A stretch of 64,000 nt of DNA from Sinonovacula constricta (lineage: Eukaryota > Mollusca > Bivalvia > Cardiida > Solecurtidae): positions 71,486,697-71,550,696 of the forward strand of contig CM017556.1 in NCBI GenBank assembly GCA_007844125.1, in the 5' to 3' direction. The notes under the pieces were generated by a model that searched no databases, was not told the origin of the DNA, and was given only the letters and a program-made list of their open reading frames with translations. Shown piece by piece: positions 35,873 to 47,835 of the stretch (position 1 is the stretch's first letter; each line of letters starts with the position of its first letter). The translations under genes were made by a program, and so were the position numbers.

Positions 35873-37299
35873 CAACAAAAGCTTATTTCGTTCCTCGGGT
35901 AAACCATTTATCCAGTCACATGAGTAAAATTACTACATTGGTCTACATAATAGACCTAAAACGGCTCCACAACCATCAAATGTCTTCAAATTCGTCTTCA
36001 TAACTGTACTTTAGTGACAAAACCATTTTCTCATAATCGTACACAACGTTTTGCCTCGGGTAGGGATTGTAGTGATACGAACAAATGTATCTGCACAGCA
36101 TGTTTATAATAAATATATACACTTTGACTCATGGATTATAAGAGAAATGCCAAATACTATAATATAAAACCCAAAAAATCACAAGTACAAATACAAGTAC
36201 TATAATGTGAAAGCCTAACAATCACAAGTATAAATACTATGGATTGAGCAAGAATGCACATTTTAGTATTAACCATTTCAATGATAAAACCTTATCAAGA
36301 GAAAGACCAAAGATTGGCAGAGTAAAAATGATCAATCAACTAAATACGTCTTTGTACACCATAAACTATTTTAATAGCACATAAAAGTGTGACTAAGTTG
36401 GAGGTAGTGTTACTAATATCTGCTTTGATCAAATAAATATATCATATAATATTAATATTTATGTATCATATACATGTATAGTGGAAAATGTTGTTTAGCT
36501 TATACTGTATTAAATGGTTTGGTTAGCAATTTTAGTAATGACATTTTGTCTAAAATGAAGAAAGTACGGGCACAAGATAAGCACGAAGACGTTAATGTGA
36601 CAATGTGTCTATTTTTTATATTTTGGTCCTATTTTAATTAAATGCTTTACTTGTAAATTTCATTGAACAGCTTGTTTTGTGCCGAAACTCCACTGTATGG
36701 TCTAGAGGAAAGCAGAGACAGAAAATGCTTAGTTATATTATGTGTGGACATAATTCCAGTGAACGGTCTTTATAATAAAAGTTTAATTATATAGTTATAG
36801 TTGTACTTCGTTTGGTCGGAGACCAATAAAGGCAAGCCTTTTTAAAGCTCCAGAATCAGTCAAACACTCAACTGAAATCTAATTTCAGACATAAAATCTG
36901 ACGATTCTAAAGAGATTTACTGAAAAATTAAACTAAGCAATATTCTTTTGTTATTATCTCTCTTAATATGCAAACGACGATCGATGGGAAAACATAGATA
37001 AGAAATGTAATCAAGCTGCATTTATGGTTTAACGTAAAGTTAGGTATAGTGTATGCCTGTCTGGGCATATTTTTGTGAATAATTCGAACCAATTACCAAC
37101 AGCAAGGTTATGTTATTCAAGGTTCACATCTTCGCCTTTTGCCAGAGCTGCATAGTCAGTTTATTTTGTCCAGATACACTTTAGAACTCTTCTCCTCCGA
37201 CATTCTAGAGACAAACAATTATACCCCGGACGTCTTAGAACGTACGTCACAATCAGTCTTCGTCCACCCCACCCAACAACTAGCTGAAAAGTTCTGGAC

Positions 37300-37392
37300 T
37301 ATCTCCTTTCTCTCCTTCTTTCTCCCTCTCCCCTCTACCTTCCTCTGTCTTTTTCTCTAGCCCCTCTTCTCTTTTTCTCACCTTTCTTTTGC
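37300..37392 (+). other. Polypyrimidine tract
   Basis: About 93 bases almost entirely C and T (TCTCCTTTCTCTCCTTCTTT and onward), with only a handful of purines. Such tracts can form triplex DNA and also look like very long splice-acceptor tracts. Confidence 0.8.
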
Positions 37393-37808
37393 TAAAATCA
37401 TTAGAAATCGAATAAAATGCTAATTTTTCACTTTTTCTCTTGCTTATTTAAGTAGCAAAGTTGATTTAAATGGCGATCACGTGGCACATAATGTCTTGTA
37501 GAGTTATGCCAAGATCGCAAGTACCTGTAGATGCGTATCTGTCATTAGGCACTTTATGCGCCTGCGTAACCTTCGTTCGAAAAATCGAAAATATAAAAAT
37601 ACCATAAACACTAAGAAAGTCGATGCCTAGGCCGGGTTAGGCTTGATATATTTTATTTACGCAGTTTCTATATAACAAAATCTTATATTGTGCCCTAAAG
37701 TTGTATTTTTAGTCAAAACAAGCTTTTAGAAAAAAAATCTTTTTTATTCTCACTTTCGAGGCGAAAAGGCCATAAAATGCACTTGAGCCAATGTAGCAGA
37801 AAAGATCC

Positions 37809-37833
37809 GGGGTTGGGGTTGGGGTTGGTGGGG
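37809..37833 (+). other. G-quadruplex motif of TTGGGG type
   Basis: GGGGTTGGGGTTGGGG followed by TTGGTGGGG: four runs of four G with 2-5 base loops. It resembles a short run of TTGGGG, 0.8 kb upstream of glycosyltransferase exon 1. Confidence 0.85.
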
Positions 37834-38636
37834 TTCGGTTACCCACAGACTCCTAAGTGAGTGTGCGTAACTTCAAAAACGGCCCAGATTTGCGCCTGCC
37901 CATCTAGTTATCCGGAATAAAGTGTCTTCCGAAATTACAAAACACTATCAATATTCGTATTTTATCAGCCCAGAGAACAGATCACGGAAAAACCAATCAC
38001 ACTAAAAAGTGTGAAAAGAATTGTCTGCATGAGCAGTACAACAAGCAGTAAAAAGTACAATATGACACCTCTGACGCCATCAAAACAACAAAAAGAAGTA
38101 ATTCATTTAAGTATTTTTATATACGCGAATGTTTTAGAAACACAGTCTTATATTTACGTGCGTGTAGCAATATGCCGTGCGTAAAAATACAGATATAGTT
38201 GTTACTAAATATTATTCAAGTAATCAGAAGTCTTTGAGCCTAAACAAAATATATTTAATTTCAACATTTAATGTACAATGTACTTTAACCTCCAAAACCT
38301 TTCTAACTTATTTTTGTCAAGAATCTAGACATTCATGGCCCCAAGTCTGTTACAGGGGTATAAGTGAAACTAACCAACAATAACCCTGCGTAGGAAGGTG
38401 CTTCCTATAGGTCTTAAGAAGGCAAGTTCAAACATGCTATGCAAATTCTTAATCAATGCAGATTGGCCAGCTATAAAGACCTGCACCGATCACCATACAT
38501 TAGTCATACCCGGGGATCGTAATCGGGTGTATTGCACTACTGTTGCCGTCATATACCTCAGGGTGACGACAAGGCTTAACAAAACAACTGTACTGTTCTG
38601 CACATGTATTACCCTGCTGTCTTGTCAACAGAGACC

Positions 38637-38772
38637 ATGTTAACGGATACAATTGCAAAGCAACGAATTGATATCAAAATTGTGAAATGGATGAAAAGAT
38701 ACAAAATGGCAATTGGATTACTTACTTGTGTGATTGTCATAGCAATTACGTGGCGAAGTCTTCATATTTTAC
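38637..38772 (+). CDS. GT32-type glycosyltransferase, exon 1 (tail and membrane anchor)
   Basis: ATG at 38637 (A at -3) opens 45 codons plus one base, ending at a consensus donor TTTTAC|GTAAGT (38773). The encoded peptide has a short basic cytoplasmic tail (KIVKWMKRYK) and then a hydrophobic stretch, MAIGLLTCVIVIAITW (residues 24-39), as in a type II Golgi membrane protein. The leftover base (phase 1) fits exon 2 exactly. An earlier in-frame ATG at 38604 would add 11 residues. But TGTCAACAG just before 38632 resembles a splice acceptor, so 38604 may be intronic and 38637 is preferred. Exon calls rest on splice signals and phase, not transcripts. Confidence 0.7.
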
Positions 38773-39880
38773 GTAAGTACAGTGTGTCTGTCTGTTCTGT
38801 AAACAAAAATAGTCTGTTCCCCCATTAATTTCTGATATTTGTCCAGTTTGGGATTGCATTAAAAAGAAACCCACGGTTTTGTATCTAACTTCACATTGTT
38901 TGATCACTGCAGCTGCCTGTACCTTATGTTGTGTTTCCAATAATTGTCAACAAGGACTTTTGATGTGAACTTTGCTCTCTCAATACCTAAGCAACATTAT
39001 TTATTTTTAATCTGCTCTTATACAATTATTTCTACAACTAGTGTAGATCCTCACCAGACCGGTCCCGCGCTTAGCAAGCTTTAAGTTAAGGTTTAACTCT
39101 ACAGCATAACATGCCTGGTCACTTTGGGATAACATAAAGCGCAAGCTAATTGAATAATGTTCAATTTCCTGTCCTATCGTGGCAGTAGTAGTAGTGGAAT
39201 AAGTGTGACACTTCTATTGAAGGTCGCAGTTTCATGTCAAAATCTGTTAATTTACGCTTATATTAATCTAAAAACACGGAAATGACTTGGTGTCGTGTCA
39301 TCGTAATTATTGCACGAAGTTCTGGATAATTTTACAATAATTTCCATGTTAAAAACCGACTCTGTTACTAAGACAGGGAAGCTGAAAAAGTAGATCCGTG
39401 GAACTTCACGGTCACCATAAATAATCGGTCGAGTGACTTAAAAGTACTAAATCAACATTTCTGAACATACTGCTTGCTTATCTCACAACGACCGAGACTG
39501 TAATGTTAACTTGCAATGTCAAATAGGCCTACAATTTGGTTGTAGGTGTCATAGATTTGTGCGGGCTTTGCCCAGCAACACTACAAACATAAGTTCGGTA
39601 AATAATGCATTTGTCCTGTGCCTTTTTAAATCTTAATGTGTCACAGTAGTTATTGGACTTCTCTTGTCATTTCGCCCATTATTCAAATATTGAATGTCTT
39701 TTACAATAAGGAATGTGTGCAATTTCTAATAGAAACAGGACTTACCTTATCACCCAAATACAATGCGGTCCTTTCTTTTATAACGCCATTACTTCTTGTC
39801 AGTGACGTCATAACGTTGGTCTAGGAATACGTCATCAAGCGAAATCGCCCAGAAATGGCAGCGGTGTTCTGTTTACTAAT

Positions 39881-39975
39881 CTAGGGGTAGTTTCATGACT
39901 GGCTGACCCGGTGTCAGGAAAATGTTGACTGGGTGTGGTATTATGCTAGGTGTTCACTGCATGATATACGTAATG
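39881..39975 (+). mobile_element. SINE fragment (shared core domain)
   Basis: GGCTGACCCGGTGTCAGGAA, GACTGGGTGTGGTAT and ATGCTAGGTGTTCACTGCAT match in order the region at 52505-52600, which follows a tRNA-like head. Only the core is kept; the tRNA part is not recognisable. Confidence 0.75.
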
Positions 39976-40556
39976 AAGGTAGCATTATATGTGCTGCAAA
40001 AGGACACCGTTTCAAGATACGTATAAACGAAATGTATGCGGAGCGAACATTCATGAAAAGAGGCTGTGCTTGACTATTCTTGTACGTCTAATCTTGTATA
40101 TGTACGTCAATATGGGATGTCACTTGGAACATCTTGATTATTTAACTTTTAATAATAGTTCCATTTCGAACTTGTTCGGAAAGGACTGAGATGCTGCGAA
40201 CGAGTTCTAATACCACCTTACCTAATTGAAAGCATTTACCTTATAATCAGCTAAGAAACCATCAACAAATCATGCTTCATCTTAACAAATGTTACATCAG
40301 ACTTAAATGTAGATGTCATGAATAGAAATGAGTCGAGGTTATATTGACACATTAATTTAGCCGCTACTAAAGACTTCTTTGTAGAGGAGATAAACAACCA
40401 TGCTTGTGTGGACAAGAACCTAATCGATACTTTAAGTTTTGTGCGGTTTCTAAAACTGGCCTCAACATGTCTTTGTATCGTATTAACTGCGTTTATCATA
40501 TACAGTAAATATCTATACAAAAGACAATAATCTTTTTAACCAGTGTTAATTTGCAG

Positions 40557-40674
40557 CGAAAGAAATTAAGAGAAAGTGTGACAATGTACAGATTTTACAC
40601 ACGTGCAGTTCTAACGGTTGACCGTTACAATAGAAACAAACGATACATTGCCCTGAGAAGGTGTCATTATGACA
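40557..40674 (+). other. Candidate cryptic or alternative exon
   Basis: Good acceptor (GTGTTAATTTGCAG) and consensus donor (GACA|GTAAGT) bracket 118 bp. One frame is fully open (RKKLRESVTMYRFYTRAVLT and on), but joining to exon 1 in phase meets a stop, and 118 bp would shift the frame. So it does not belong to the main coding transcript. It may be a poison exon, part of another transcript, or chance. Confidence 0.3.
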
Positions 40675-41292
40675 GTAAGTGTGAAATCGACTCGAAAGCA
40701 CCCCCAATCAGTCCTTTTATCTGCCCGTTCCAAGGCGGTAACTGCTGTTTTTTCTTATTGTGTTTTTGTCAAATTAATTACCTTTACCCTGTTTGCCTTT
40801 GTCTAGAGATAGTTTAAATTTAAATAGGGCTATCTGTGGTAATTTTGATAGGACCTTTTCTAATTTACCTATTTACACCAAATCGAGTATTTGAGAGATC
40901 GCTAATAAAATCATATAGAATTATAAGGGCAGAATCAAGGGAACAGGCTTTGAGCTCGACATTTCACCAACATTTATAGACCTTTCCGAAAACATGATTT
41001 ATCTGCCCCTACAATTTGCACTTTAATTGAGATTTAACTTCCGGAAAACGCGTACCTGTTACTTCCGGGTAGTAAACACGGCCAAATCTGAAAGCCCACA
41101 TTACTCTGTTCATTGAAGCAAAGTGTAAAAAGACTGACGTCATGAGCAATACATCGAAAAAGAAAGGCAATAGGCACGCGCGTTACTGTTGTGTTTGTTT
41201 GTAGAGGCAATTTCTGTGGTAAAATAAATGATTTATGGGATGAGACTTTCCTTACGTCAATTTCCTGTTTATACCGCGACAGTCCGCAGCAA

Positions 41293-41356
41293 CCCCCGCC
41301 CCCCTCGCCCCCAAAAAACAACAACAACAACAACAACAACACAAAAAACAACAACA
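41293..41356. repeat. C-rich tract followed by CAA microsatellite
   Basis: Three runs of 5-6 C (41293-41312) run into about 13 CAA repeats with an A-rich interruption. The C-rich part could form a quadruplex on the opposite strand. Open frames on both strands here are by-products. Confidence 0.85.
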
Positions 41357-42821
41357 TTTCTGTCTATTTGGAAAGGCATATCTCTTTGGAAAGATATACC
41401 CAGGTACCATGATCTGGATTTTTTTCTTACATTTGCAATGGGAATGGATGGCATTACTTTGCATCTTACGTGCAGAAAGTTATCTTCAATGCTGGCGTGT
41501 ACTTTGCTGTGGACATGTTGATTTACAGATGTTTCGCTACCTCGTTTAACAGCGCGTGTGTATAGTAAATAGTCGGCATTTTATATGTCCATGTATTCTT
41601 GTTAATTTTACGTATGCATTAGATTCGCTCAAATTGCACAACGAAAATTTCTATCATTAACTTAAATCACTGTGAAGCTGTGAGGAATCAAACATCGGCC
41701 ATGTTAAAATTAGCTTAAAGGGTTGACAAAGAAGACCAAAAAAGACGCCGCATTTTCTTTGATCCTTCTATGTTTGCCGCCACCAAATTCTAAATTAACA
41801 CACTTTTTGATTTGACGAGAAACTTATTATCTTGTCCTGTACATGTTGTGTTATTCTTTTATTGTTGTCTGATATTTATTAAGCTGAGAGAGTATGATCC
41901 TGACAATCACGGAAAATTCCTGTCTCTCACAAACTGTGAAAGGTCAGTGCATGGCTTACATCAGAGACAAATAGGATTATCGAGTTGTGTGGAGTCACAG
42001 TTTGGATTATTTAAGAGTGAATTACAAAACGATATTTAAAGAGTTAAGATAAAAAATATTTCGAAGCTCCAAATTCATGGAGGAGGATGCAAAGTCAACA
42101 CAACGTAACAACTACTAACGTCGGCATTATATCAAATAATTTATGATAATATGTCTGCGGTTAATGTTAAGAGTGACTTATGTGTTTGTTTTTGCTAAAT
42201 AAAAATATATATAATGGTTATGGAATAATTAAATTACCTTTAAAAACTTATAGCCCGAAAACAATTAACCTTTATATATTTAATAGTTCTAAACGGCCAT
42301 AGTTGTAAATCAACATCAAAGACAATTTTATTTAATAACATCATGGACCTAGGTGGCCAAACATCAGGTGCGAAATGTCTGGGTAGCGAAACATCTGTCA
42401 TCCGATATATTTATCGTCATAATATGACTTTGCCCTTCTTTGCTCAAATCATCAGTTCAATCTTCGCCATTACTCCGTTCACGATGCACAGATTGGTCCG
42501 AATTTGAAAGATTTCCCATACCTTTAGCTCGCAGAACAAGTTCCGCCTTCTTCTCTGTCACTTGTTAGTTGTGAAAACGCAATTAGTCTTTCAATTTGAC
42601 TACACAGCTGATATATCATTGAATCATTGAGAAACTTTTGACTTTTCACTGAGAGTTTTCGTCTGATTCGTCTGTCATCTTGCCAAAAAAAATTACTACC
42701 CAGAGCAGAAGCGTTCCGAATGTTCGACAGTCATTAAAGGGACGTAACTCACTTTTCGGAATGGCCTAAAGTATCGAGACATTTAGAAATCGGGACACCA
42801 CTGTATCAGTTTTAACTTTTT

Positions 42822-43201
42822 GTGTCAAAAGAGGAGTTGTCGTCATTAGAGGCACCCCAACCCCCACCAGCGTCCTACTTTCAACTGTTAGATTCATGGA
42901 GCTCGAGAGGTTCATCTTCGGCCGAGCGGGCCATGCCCCATCCCCCAGTCGGCACAGTCATACAATTTTTCTCGACTATAGCTTTTAAGAAATGGCCCGA
43001 TCACAGACATGTTGTAGACCATGTAGAGATCATCACGGATATCTCAAGCCCTCAGACTGCCATATACTTAGTGCCCGAGCAAGGCCAGTTGCCCCCACCC
43101 CGCCACCCCTGCTGCTAGCCAGACCCCTGAGGCCGTCTGACACGTGTACAACATCCCCTGTGTACATTGCATTTTCTGTCCACTGTCCCCTGTCCCACTA
43201 A
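42822..43201 (+). other. GC-richer block with two overlapping open frames
   Basis: Two overlapping plus-strand frames (98 and 69 codons) lie in a locally GC-rich stretch. One includes CCRPCRDHHGYL and CHILSARARP, a Cys/His-rich pattern that could be a zinc-finger remnant; the other is Pro-rich. Neither is recognised. It may be a fragment of a transposon or retrocopy. Confidence 0.25.
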
Positions 43202-44091
43202 CTAGAAAAAAAGAAATCTGATATTATTATCAATGTATTTACGAGACTTAACTGTTCGAACCAAATAAGCATTATTGCAAAATATGAAAATTTTACAGGA
43301 GGGGATTAATCCTCATTGGAAAAAAATACGGAAGGGTGTTTGTCTGCCATTGCTAAATTGAACAGGAAGCATTGTGTTTACCGAAAGATTTCGTCACTAC
43401 TCAGTTTTTAGCAATAACCCAGGGTTAAAGAATTATGTATCAAATTGCAAAAAGAGAAAAGAGAAAATACTTTGCTAAGTTGAGAGTTATTTTATAATTT
43501 AGTGATCTGCGGCTGTAGGAAGAAACAATGTGTCGCCACTGGCACTAAAGGTGGTAGTCGACATTTGGACCAAAAATATTTTTCTTAAACATCGTAATAA
43601 ACCATTGTTACCAGAACAGATCTCGCAAATCGCTGTTTATCGAACCATTACGCCACAATCCTCATTTCAAACATGTATGTCCTATTTGAGCTGCGAACTA
43701 CGAAAACCACGTTACCACTTATGTTTTGGCTCATCCACGACATCCGCTGTGACGACGACGTGATTGTTAACGGGAATCCCAATTGTTCTTATTTATAGAT
43801 TTGAAAATAATGAACATTTAAGTGTTGATTAACGAGTGTTAAAGTCCTACAATTGAAGTACTGTTGAAAATCATCAAAGCTTACACTGAAGAACGATTTT
43901 TATTCAGAAATCATGTACAAATACCCCAAACAGAGATAAGATTCTGTTACCTATACTAGATATACCACCTTTAACAAGTTGTGCAGTTTTCGTTAGCGGC
44001 GCCAATCAGCTTGGCCACAGAACAAAATGTCAGAGAAAATGAAACTGAAGTAAGTTTCTGGTGGACCCAGTACACACACACACCGCCTCTG

Positions 44092-44108
44092 CCCCCGCCC
44101 CCACCCCC
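44092..44108 (-). other. C-rich tract, quadruplex-prone on minus strand
   Basis: CCCCCGCCCCCACCCCC: three runs of five C with single-base gaps, after a short CA repeat. Confidence 0.6.
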
Positions 44109-44690
44109 ATAATGAACAGCGTTATACATCAATACTCCGATTTAATACATTTTTAAAAATAAACTGGCAAAATATTTCACTCTTTGTATGACTTGTGTTT
44201 TATGTTTTGGGGATGTTTGAAGCTCTTTTCAATAATATCTTTTGTAGTTTAGAAAATTTCCGAACATTTGAACAATAATCGGTCATTGGTGAGATTAAAG
44301 CATTGTCTGAAATTGTCTTTTTTCTAGAGTAAAGTGGTTTGCTATTCATGAAAATAGGTAGAAATGCAATTTATTTTTTGATTACAGATGCAACTTGGTA
44401 TCTCCAACACAAAGCTTCATCTGCATAAGCCCCATAGGACCTTATGCCACTGACTGTTTTCAACTGCAGAGTTGTTTATCTTTATACTTAATGTACCCGC
44501 AGAATTGATTTTACTTTTGTTTACATTGTTGATGGTATTATTATATCCATTTGTGTCTCTTCTTTTTTAAATCATTATTTTGAGTTATTGTCTTTTACTG
44601 ATTGTGTAACTTGGTTCCATTATGTTTGTAATATATTTCCAGGGGATAAAAGACCAAACAATACAAGCAAGTATAACACTAGATATATTA

Positions 44691-44987
44691 CATGGACGGA
44701 TCTAGCGGGGCGTGTGGGGACATGAGTTGGGTTGGGGGTGGGGGCCCGGACCACCTTGACATTGTCAAAAATTACCTTCCGTGAAGGTATTTTTTCTTAA
44801 AATTTCAGGTTTTGTCACATTAATATTGTACTTTTAATAGTATTGTTAAATTGCACTATTTGACTTCTTCCTGTGGACAACAAATGTTTTCAAGGGGAAG
44901 CGTGCCCCCAGACCCCACCCATTCCTAGCACAGATAGCACCTCTGGTCAATTAGGACCGCCCTGAAAAAGTCCTGGATCCGTTCCTG
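44691..44987. mobile_element. Decayed MITE with GGATC-containing inverted ends
   Basis: The left end CATGGACGGATCTAGCGGGG and the right end TCCTGGATCCGTTCCTG are imperfect inverted repeats (CA-GG-CGGATC-AG shared). The 297 bp between have no coding capacity and include a G-rich stretch (44707-44745) and a matching C-rich stretch near 44905. The end sequence resembles hAT-type MITE termini, but no clear target duplication is seen. Confidence 0.5.
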
Positions 44988-46026
44988 CGTTATAATATGT
45001 TTTTAACTCTTATCCCTAAATAAAAGAACACATTGTAAGTGCCAAACATAAGTATTGAAATTTAACAATTAGCATGTAATTTGAACAGTTACTCCTAATC
45101 TCATTTACTAAGTCACATATAGGTAGAGGGCTTAAAGCATTCACACCCTTCGACATATAAAATTATCCAATAAAATATATCAATATAATACAAATGCAAA
45201 TACACATCATAGTCACAAACACAGAAACTTTCCCCATTGCCGATCAATGTGTCTAAATAATGTGTCGAAAATTGTCAAAAGTCATTCACTTCTAGTTCCC
45301 GAGAAAAAATAATAAAATGCTGCAAAGATTAGAAATCGTGCAACAACCCCAAAACTATTTATATTGAACAAAGACAGTAAAATATTATTTTTTTTAAATT
45401 TGAATATAAATTATTAAAACACCACCTTTATTGATTCTGCTTATCAAATATTATATTTACAAACATAAATATAATATCAAACTTTTGAATTTAAACTACA
45501 AATATATTTTATACTCTATTTTATTCTAAAGTTCTTTGTTGCTAAAATTCTGTTATTAATAGTATATGTTCTCTACACGTTTCTCTATAAGGTGCATTTG
45601 TATTTGATGCCAATGTTCAACAATGCATCATAAGCATAAAGGATGAAAACAAAGGCTGTACTAGAAATGTAATATTCACCACATGATCCTCAATATTCAC
45701 TCCTCATCATTTTTACAAATTGTTAGAAATGACGATAAGCTGAAATTCAAGCGAAAGTAAAGAATACAGTATTTATATATAGAGAAAACGACACCAATCT
45801 GAAAAATATAATGTCTATTTTGTGCAATTCTTTAACATGAAAAGCAACAATCTAAGAGCAGTTATTGTGCATGAAATGCATGAATCTACTTACACTTAAT
45901 CTGTACATAGTATTTACCAAATTAGCTCACGTCCATTTAAATATCGTTAACTTAAAGAGTTAGTTAGAGCGTTTGAAACAATTGAAAAATCCACCGCACC
46001 ACTAACAGCTGTATAACCTGTCTAAA

Positions 46027-46285
46027 CTTATATACACATTGTGCATGTTTATCCTTATATACACATTGTGCATGTTTATCCTTATATACAATTTGTGCAT
46101 GTTTTTCCTTATTTACACATTGTGAATGATTATCCTTATATACACATTGTGAATGTTTATCCTTATATACACATTGTGCATGTTTATCCTTATATACACA
46201 TTGTGAATGATTATCCTTATATACACATTGTGAATGTTTATCCTTATATACACATTGTGAATGTTTATCCTTATATATACATTTT
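46027..46285. repeat. 27-bp minisatellite, about 9.5 copies
   Basis: Units of 27 bp (TATACACATTGTGCATG plus TTTATCCTTA). Because 27 is a multiple of 3, one frame reads a 9-residue repeat (VYPYIHIVH type) from 46041 to 46370; it is a repeat by-product inside intron 1. Confidence 0.95.
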
Positions 46286-46323
46286 GCATGTTATATTAAC
46301 CAGTTATATAAGTGCACTACACT

Positions 46324-46364
46324 ATCCGCAAGCCGACGCTCTACCACCTGAGCTATTGCGGCCG
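46324..46364 (-). mobile_element. tRNA-like fragment (SINE head)
   Basis: On the minus strand GGCCGCAATAGCTCAGGTGG then TAGAGCGTCGGC is the 5' half of a tRNA with an A box (TAGCTCAGGTGG). No matching 3' half or B box follows, so it is a truncated SINE or tRNA fragment and not a tRNA gene. Confidence 0.6.
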
Positions 46365-46590
46365 GTCTGATAGAGCGGACAACAATAACTTCTGACTAAG
46401 AATTCTTAACGTTTTAATAATTTTCTTGAGTGATTTGAACTTTTTTCTTTTTTTTTAATTATTAATAATTTTGTTAATATAACGGGTTTTAAGAGATTAT
46501 TTATGCGTATTTTGGGTTTTAAAATTTAAGATATTTTCATCTCGTATTGTTTATTTGAGTGAAATAATTCCATTTTCGTGAACATTGCAG

Positions 46591-47223
46591 AAAACAATTT
46601 GTTGAGACCGATGATTACGATTGATAATGTCATCATTGAGGACTACCCGCCACTGCAACCGGATGTGCAAGACGATTTTCCCACAGTTCCCGGAAATGTT
46701 CCCATAATTCCGCATATTTTGCACCAGACATACAAAACTGCAAGCATTCCATCCGACTTTGTACCATTTGTTCAATCATTTGTGAACCATAATCCAAACT
46801 GGACATATATGTTCTGGTCCGACGAATCAGCCAAGCAGTTAATCGCGGACAAGCATCCTTATTTGTTACCTTTATGGAATAATTATAATAAAAACATCAA
46901 CAGAGCCGATGTGCTGAGATATGTTGTTTTGTACGAATATGGCGGTGTGTATGCGGATTTAGATTTTGAATTTTTTCGCCCACTAGACATCGTGACTTAC
47001 AAATACGCATGTATCTTTCCTCCTGAGCCTTTCGAACATGCCGTGTTCAGGCTCAAAATCCCGTTCCTAATAAGCAACGCCATAATGATGTGCCGACCGA
47101 AGCATCCGTTTTTGAAGCAGATGCTAGAACAGCTACAATACTACTTTCACATGGTGGAGCAGATAGATACAGCGGGACCAGCCTTTATCACCAGCCAGTT
47201 CATGATCTACAACAACATCACAG
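46591..47223 (+). CDS. GT32-type glycosyltransferase, exon 2 (catalytic core)
   Basis: This exon carries the Gly_transf_sug/Och1-like core (residues 46-257 of a 383-residue protein). Visible motifs are IPHILHQTYKT (85-95), NPNWTYMFWSDE, NRADVLRYVVLYEYGGVYAD (end near 168) followed by LDFE, so that D168-x-D170 forms the metal- and nucleotide-sugar-binding DXD, then SNAIMMCRPKHPF and TAGPAFITSQF. Enzymes of this family transfer a sugar from a nucleotide sugar in the Golgi lumen; donor and acceptor are not predictable here. The acceptor is AACATTGCAG at 46581-46590 and the donor ACATCACAG|GTAATA at 47224, both phase 1. The frame stays open past the donor to a stop at 47406-47408, so intron retention would give a shorter protein. 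NWT and NIT are potential N-glycosylation sites. Confidence 0.9.
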
Positions 47224-47835
47224 GTAATAATTATTATCAGTCCACGAGCCTTAGTACCCAATCAAGTCACGTTCTGTGCGACAACTGCCTTGTGTTTCCA
47301 ATCTTCATGCCTCAGCTGTCAGACGCAACAACCCATTGTACGTCAAGCCGGTGTTCACCGGTGTTCACCGTCAGCGCTACTGAATTTCTGTATATGCACA
47401 TGTTATAGTCTATTATAATTATACATCTGGACTGACACAATGTTTACAGGCAGCTTTCAACCCTTCATCTGAAATAATGTCAGGTGCAATGTGGACCTAT
47501 CTCTGTTATCGGCCAGTCGTCTCTGTCATACTTTCATTTTCAATTGTTTTATACTGAATACATTATCTAACGGGAGTTAATATGGCTTTAATGTTTAAAA
47601 ACAAAGTTTGTATTGCCTCACAGGACCAGACAATCAGGTTGTCAATTGTATCATTGTATCTTATTTAACAGAATTGATTCATCGGTATGCACTGTGCAGC
47701 AGTCTCTTTATATCATCGGGTTTCCGATCATATGTCTATAGAAAGAAAAGCATTTACATCCTGATCATGCAGTTTCAATAGCAAGTATACTGTTACTGGT
47801 ACGCAAATGCTGGATATAGATATGTAGAGCGACAG
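47224..47835 (+). other. Start of intron 2
   Basis: The first 185 bp keep the exon 2 frame open up to TAG at 47406-47408. The rest is unremarkable AT-rich sequence up to the 44-bp array. Confidence 0.5.

Larger units (their letters stand above)
33566..38603. other. AT-rich spacer upstream of the glycosyltransferase gene
   Basis: No gene is recognised with confidence. Features inside, listed separately, are a short hairpin (34638-34661), a 54-codon open frame (35708-35872), a polypyrimidine tract (37300-37392) and a G-quadruplex motif (37809-37833). Any upstream untranslated exon of the glycosyltransferase gene would lie here. Confidence 0.5.
38773..46590 (+). other. Intron 1 of the glycosyltransferase gene
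   Basis: A 7.8-kb intron inferred from matching donor and acceptor phases. It contains a SINE fragment, a candidate cryptic exon, C-rich and CAA repeats, a MITE, a 27-bp array and a tRNA-like fragment, each listed separately. The remainder is AT-rich sequence without recognised genes. Confidence 0.6.

Noticed and set aside
46041..46370. 109-codon frame with VYPYIHIVH repeats
   Set aside because: A 27-bp unit is a multiple of 3, so an open repeated frame is expected; it lies in an intron and continues into a tRNA-like fragment.
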